A stretch of DNA of 35,609 bases from Lacticaseibacillus songhuajiangensis (lineage in GTDB: Bacteria > Bacillota > Bacilli > Lactobacillales > Lactobacillaceae). The notes beneath the pieces were generated by a model, which was not told where the DNA came from, searched no databases, and worked only from the letters and a program-made list of their open reading frames with translations. Each line of letters starts with the position of its first letter. Position 1 is the stretch's first letter. The translations under genes were made by a program, and so were the position numbers. The stretch lies in assembly GCF_003946025.1 (NCBI RefSeq), contig NZ_RHNR01000028.1:1-35609 (forward strand), given 5' to 3'. Below, in pieces: positions 31,818 through 35,609 of the stretch.

Positions 31818-32504
31818 ATGGACAAGCAAACAATTGGCATCATTGGTGCCGGCAAACTCGGCACCACCCTCGCCCGGCTCGGTACGCAGCGCGGTTTTAC
31901 CATCAACATCGGTAGTCGCCATAGCGTGCAAGACCTCAAGTGGGTGATCGACACGATGGCGCCCGGTGCGGTCACGATGAGCACGCCCGATGTCATTAAG
32001 CACTCAGACATCATCATTCTGGCCATCCCGCTGAGCCACTACCGCGACCTGGACCCCGCCGCACTCGCTGGCAAAATTGTGCTTGATGCCACCAACTACT
32101 GGAAGGAAGTCGATGGCACCGTCAACACGATCTCCAGCATGAAAGAATCTTCCTCCGAGGTCATTCAGGCCTACTTGCAGGACAGTTTAGTCGCTAAGGC
32201 GTTCAACCATATGGGTTACCACGACATCGAAATTGAGGTCGATCGGCATCCTGAGGTGCGCCGCGCCATGGCTTACGCCACCGACCACGATGAGATTCGT
32301 CCAGTTGTTGAAGCGGTACTCACCCAGTTCGGCTTTGACCCGCTGGATCTCGGCCCGCTACGTTTTGGCCTCTACCTCGAACCAGGCAGCCCGCTGTTTG
32401 GTGAGGCCATCCCGCGCGCGGAGTTCGTCGATAAGATTAACCGCATCTACTCGACGCCATTTGGTGCCAAGATTCTCTCCGAACGTGGTCAGCAAGTCGT
32501 CTAA
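31818..32504 (+). CDS. NADP oxidoreductase, F420-dependent-type (Rossmann) protein
   Basis: Protein of 228 aa with an N-terminal Rossmann domain (TIGIIGAGKLGTTLARLGTQRGF), then NIGSRHSVQDL and DIIILAIPLSHYRDL, and LVAKAFNHMGYHDIE in the second half. This is the F420_oxidored (NPD/ProC-like) fold. In organisms without F420 such proteins act on NADPH with an unknown partner. It begins one base after the LLM-class gene (TAGGATG), so the two probably work together, for example with this protein supplying or reclaiming reducing power. A strong terminator follows. Confidence 0.88.
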   Translation: MDKQTIGIIGAGKLGTTLARLGTQRGFTINIGSRHSVQDLKWVIDTMAPGAVTMSTPDVIKHSDIIILAIPLSHYRDLDPAALAGKIVLDATNYWKEVDGTVNTISSMKESSSEVIQAYLQDSLVAKAFNHMGYHDIEIEVDRHPEVRRAMAYATDHDEIRPVVEAVLTQFGFDPLDLGPLRFGLYLEPGSPLFGEAIPRAEFVDKINRIYSTPFGAKILSERGQQVV

Positions 32505-32519
32505 GTAACCGTCCCACGT

Positions 32520-32569
32520 AAAAAACTTGTGCATCGCCGCAATTTAACGGCAAATGCACAAGCTTTTTT
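32520..32569. terminator. Bidirectional terminator between convergent genes
   Basis: AAAAAACTTGTGCAT..GCCG and CGGC..ATGCACAAGCTTTTTT form a long hairpin with A and T tracts on the two sides. It serves both the plus-strand LLM operon and the minus-strand uvrA paralogue. Confidence 0.92.
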
Positions 32570-32585
32570 CGTAATTCGGAATCGT

Positions 32586-35126
32586 TTAATTCTTCAGCAC
32601 CCCAAAATGTGCCAGGTGGGTCTTTAAGTAGCCCGCCGTCTGGCCGGCGCCACTGCGCGCGACCGCTTGCGGCGTGCCAGTGGCCACAATGTGTCCACCT
32701 TCGCTGCCGCCGCCAGGACCCATGTCCAGCACGTAATCAGCGTTAGCGATGACGTCCAAATCATGCTCGATGGCCAGTACGGTGCCGCCCTGATCCAACA
32801 GACGCTGGAAGACCTGTAGCAACACCTGCACATCCAGCGGGTGCAAGCCGACGGACGGCTCGTCAAACACAAAGAGCGTGCCCGTCAACTTCTTACCCAT
32901 GTGTGCGGTTAGCTTCAGACGCTGGGCCTCGCCACCAGACAGCGTGGGCGTGCTCTCGCCAAGGTGCAGGTAGCCCAAACCCATATCGTGCAGTACCTGC
33001 AGGGTTGCTTCTATGCCGGCCTCATCCTTGAACACCGGTAGTGCCGCATCAACGTCGAGGTCGAGCAAATCGGCGATACTGTAACCATGCCAAGTGACAT
33101 CGAGAACTTCCGGCTTGTAGCGCCGGCCATTGCAGGTAGGACAGGTTTGCTGCATATCAGGCAAGTATTGAATATCGAGGTTAATCTCGCCCGTTCCGCC
33201 GCAAGTTGGGCAGGCGCCGGCCGCCACGTTGTAGGAGAAGTTGCTGGCGGTGTAACCGCGCTCTTGGGCGAGTTCTTGCCCCGCGAACAGCGCCCGCAAT
33301 TTATCCAAAATATCGGTGTACGTGGCCACCGTTGAGCGTACGTTTTTGCCGACCGGCGTCGCATCAATAGCCACTACGCGCCGCAACCCGCCGCGCTTGA
33401 GATTCTGGGCAAACTGCGGTGCCGGCTTCTTCTTTGTCGCCGTCAGCGCCGGAATCAGGGCTTCAAACACCAAGGTGGACTTGCCGGCACCGGAAAAGCC
33501 CGACACAACGGAAAACGCTCCGACTGGTAGTTCTGCAGTCACATCATGTAGGTTGAAGCGGTCGGAAACCGTGACGCCATAGTGCTTGGCTTTTGTGAGC
33601 TCTGCTTGCGCACGTTGCGGGCGGGCAAGTAGCTGCGCGTTGCCGTTCAAAAATGGCGCAATTAGGCTGTTCGGCTGCTTCATGATAGCTGCCGGCGTCC
33701 CCATGTTCAGCAGGTGTCCGCCGCTGGCCCCCGCGCCAGGACCAATTTCCAGCACTTGATCAGCGGCCGCAATGATTGTCGGGTCATGATCCACCACAAT
33801 CACGGAGTTGCCCTGGGCAACGAGACTGCGCATGACATCAATCAGCCCCTGTACGTTCGCCGCGTGCAAGCCAATAGACGGTTCATCCAGTACGTACAAC
33901 ACGCCCGTCGTCTGGGTTCGCAAGGTGCGACTAAGCTGAATGCGCTGCAGTTCGCCGGTGGACAAAGTGCTGCCCGCCCGGCCCAGGTTCAGGTAACCCA
34001 AACCCAGTTCGAGCAGTGGCCGCAAAATTCCGAGCAATTCGTCTAGAATGTTGTGGGCTAGCTCCTGCATGTCGGCAGGCAGCTGTGCGTACACCGTGCC
34101 CACAAAATCACGCAGTTGCGTCAACGTCAGTTCACTCACTTCAGCAATATTCTTTCCCGCCAGCAATTGCGACAGTAGTTCCGGCTTAAAGCGGCTGCCA
34201 TGGCAAGTCGGGCAAGTGCCGAAGCGGTAGAAGCGGTTCAACCGAGCAATGGCCCGTTCGTTAGTGGTCGTGGCCATGCTGTCGAGCACCGCTGCGTGCG
34301 CATTTTCGAACTGGGCGTTATCCATGTGGAAAATTTTGCCGGTGCTGCTGGGAATATTAATGGCGTATTTCTTGCGCGGACCATTCCACACCATCTCTTG
34401 CTGGTCTTTAGGCAGATCTTGGAACGGCGTATCGATGTCGATGCCAATCTGTTCGGCGACCAGGTGCATGAAGTTACGCCCTGGCAGCCGCCAAGACGCA
34501 ACGGCACCCTCACGAATGGTCTTGCTAGGATCCGGAATCAGTAGGGATTCGTCCAGAGTCTGCGCGGTCCCGGTACCGCCACAAGTGGGACAAGCACCGG
34601 CTGAGTTAAAGGCAAAATCCTCTGCCGCAAACGCCATGAATTCTACCCCGCAAGTCGGACACTTAATCATGCCCATCCCGCTGCCCGCCTTATTCGGCAG
34701 GTCCATTGCCTGCGCAATCGCCAAAGTTGGCGGCACCTGATGGCCATTCGGGCAACGCGGTGACCCGAGCCGCGAGAACGCCAGCCGCAGCACGTTCAGT
34801 GCCTCGGTCGCCGTGCCCACGGTCGAACGCACGCCCGGAACGGATGGCCGCTGCCGCAATGCGATGGCGCTAGGAATATGCTCAATCGATTCCACGTCTG
34901 GCTTGCCGGTCTGGCCTAGGCGCCGGCGGGTGTACGTGGACAACGCGCTCACGTAGCGCCGCATCCCTTCAGCGTAGAGCACCCCCATCGCCAGCGAGGA
35001 CTTGCCGGACCCCGAGCGGCCAGTGACCGCTACCAGCTGGTGAAGCGGAATATCGACGTCCAGGTTCTTTAGATTATTGACCCGTGCACCGCGGACCTTG
35101 ATGCTTTCCGGAACATGATTTGCCAT
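32586..35126 (-). CDS. UvrA-like ABC ATPase (short UvrA2-type paralogue)
   Basis: Excinuclease-subunit-A-like protein of 846 aa, about 100 residues shorter than housekeeping UvrA. NBD1: Walker A GRSGSGKS at 36-43, signature LSTGELQR and Walker B DEPSIGLH. NBD2: Walker A SGFSGAGKS, signature LSGGEAQR and DEPSVGLH. Several CPTCG/CPTCH zinc motifs are retained. The stretch after STVGTATEALNVLRLAFSRLGSPRCPNG goes quickly to the zinc motif, so the UvrB-binding insert appears to be missing. Such UvrA2-type proteins occur beside drug-export or resistance genes and probably act in DNA lesion tolerance without UvrB. No uvrB is nearby. Ribosome binding site AGGAGG. Confidence 0.92.
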   Translation of the reverse strand: MANHVPESIKVRGARVNNLKNLDVDIPLHQLVAVTGRSGSGKSSLAMGVLYAEGMRRYVSALSTYTRRRLGQTGKPDVESIEHIPSAIALRQRPSVPGVRSTVGTATEALNVLRLAFSRLGSPRCPNGHQVPPTLAIAQAMDLPNKAGSGMGMIKCPTCGVEFMAFAAEDFAFNSAGACPTCGGTGTAQTLDESLLIPDPSKTIREGAVASWRLPGRNFMHLVAEQIGIDIDTPFQDLPKDQQEMVWNGPRKKYAINIPSSTGKIFHMDNAQFENAHAAVLDSMATTTNERAIARLNRFYRFGTCPTCHGSRFKPELLSQLLAGKNIAEVSELTLTQLRDFVGTVYAQLPADMQELAHNILDELLGILRPLLELGLGYLNLGRAGSTLSTGELQRIQLSRTLRTQTTGVLYVLDEPSIGLHAANVQGLIDVMRSLVAQGNSVIVVDHDPTIIAAADQVLEIGPGAGASGGHLLNMGTPAAIMKQPNSLIAPFLNGNAQLLARPQRAQAELTKAKHYGVTVSDRFNLHDVTAELPVGAFSVVSGFSGAGKSTLVFEALIPALTATKKKPAPQFAQNLKRGGLRRVVAIDATPVGKNVRSTVATYTDILDKLRALFAGQELAQERGYTASNFSYNVAAGACPTCGGTGEINLDIQYLPDMQQTCPTCNGRRYKPEVLDVTWHGYSIADLLDLDVDAALPVFKDEAGIEATLQVLHDMGLGYLHLGESTPTLSGGEAQRLKLTAHMGKKLTGTLFVFDEPSVGLHPLDVQVLLQVFQRLLDQGGTVLAIEHDLDVIANADYVLDMGPGGGSEGGHIVATGTPQAVARSGAGQTAGYLKTHLAHFGVLKN

Positions 35127-35207
35127 TTGCTACCTCCTGCAATACTTACTGCCCATATTCTAACACCGTACAAAATGTTGGTTACGGACAGATATGAGTT
35201 CATGACG

Positions 35208-35550
35208 CTGTCCGTCAGCGTAAGTCTGCGCCCGCAAGGGTGCGCTTTACGCTTTGGTTTGTTTTCAAACCGCCGCTAGGCGGTGGGTCGGCAACTCCAG
35301 TGGTGGTGCGCTTGGGCTACGCTCCGGGAACTACGTCGGGCGGGGACCGCTTCAGCCCGCTATCGCGGTCTTCCGCTGGCGGAGTTGCCGCAAGAATGGC
35401 GTCAACTCCGCGCTCCCGAGATGATTGTATGCAGACAGGACGGCAAGAACGGCCGTCCTGTCTCCAAACAATCATCTTTTCGCCCGACTCCGTTCCCTGT
35501 GCTTCGCCCAAGCACACCACCACCTCCGTGGCCGACACGTTAATGAGTGG
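35208..35550 (+). repeat. Large structured intergenic repeat, copy G (head type 1)
   Basis: Plus-oriented copy starting 81 bases upstream of the UvrA-like start and facing away from that gene. Head CTGTCCGTCAGCGTAAGTC with the TGCGCCC/GGGTGCGC hairpin, CCGCCGCTAGGCGG, outer arms GGTGGTGCGCTTGGGC with GCCCAAGCACACCACC, shoulder GCGGAGTTG/CAACTCCGC. The apical hairpin at 35420-35476 has GATGATTGT/ACAATCATC at its base and a perfect 12-bp inner stem (AGACAGGACGGC). Tail GGCCGACACGTTAATGAG. It is the best-formed copy and nearly identical to copy A in its first 150 bases. Nothing else is recognised in 35551-35609. Confidence 0.87.
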
Positions 35551-35609
35551 AGAATACCATAGATACCGAGCGACCGCTCATTCAAACGCCGGATCAAAAC
35601 ACAGACCGT

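Overview
The window reads as chromosome from a high-GC member of the Lactobacillaceae. The evidence is strong GGAGG-type ribosome binding sites with occasional TTG starts, Rgg-type regulators, an oxidase-type GlpO in a glpK-glpO-glpF cluster, a CcpA cre site, a PadR-DUF1700 pair, DegV and an FMN riboswitch. The genus cannot be fixed from the sequence; a Schleiferilactobacillus- or Lacticaseibacillus-like species is my guess. I see no rRNA, tRNA, phage, transposase or CRISPR.

Layout. At 0.5-2.0 kb is a minus-strand flavodoxin-fold oxidoreductase, a 61-aa protein and a DUF308 membrane protein. Three DnaA-box-like 9-mers and a 48-aa protein gene follow at 2.0-2.4 kb. At 2.5-6.7 kb is sbcD-sbcC, then two translationally coupled Rgg-like regulators, an ABC-F ATPase and a solitary metal-binding lipoprotein (to 11.8 kb). 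At 11.9-14.5 kb on the plus strand are a degenerate medium-chain dehydrogenase and an acetylating aldehyde dehydrogenase. At 15.4-21.8 kb on the minus strand are an FMN-riboswitch-controlled RibF-like protein, a 70-aa basic protein, glpK-glpO-glpF under a cre site, and apbE. At 21.8-25.9 kb is an SDR / acetoacetate-decarboxylase-family / nitroreductase operon with a divergent PucR-type regulator. At 26.8-30.5 kb are PadR-DUF1700-(46-aa membrane remnant), DegV-nitroreductase and a class I amidotransferase-like hydrolase. At 30.8-32.5 kb are a luciferase-like flavin oxidoreductase and an F420-oxidoreductase-like protein. A short UvrA paralogue closes the gene content at 32.6-35.1 kb.

How the genes work together. 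Flavin and redox chemistry recurs: the riboswitch-controlled FAD-synthase-like protein, ApbE, FAD-dependent GlpO, two nitroreductases, a flavodoxin-fold oxidoreductase and an LLM-class enzyme. Glycerol enters through GlpF, is phosphorylated by GlpK and oxidised by GlpO, presumably under CcpA repression.

The most unusual content is a family of large (about 310-420 bp) non-coding, multi-hairpin repeats filling almost every long intergenic gap: 112-452, 10514-10927, 14523-14866, 15105-15417, 25901-26233, 26405-26822 and 35208-35550. They share a head motif (GTCCGTCAGCG), and four copies share a tail (GGCCGACACGTTA). They have nested outer arms, a conserved shoulder and an apical hairpin that differs in sequence between copies yet stays self-complementary. 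Most heads sit just after a stop codon or terminator, and in convergent gene pairs they lie tail to tail. I do not recognise them as a named family. Their structure and compensatory changes suggest a structured RNA or a hairpin-type non-autonomous mobile element.
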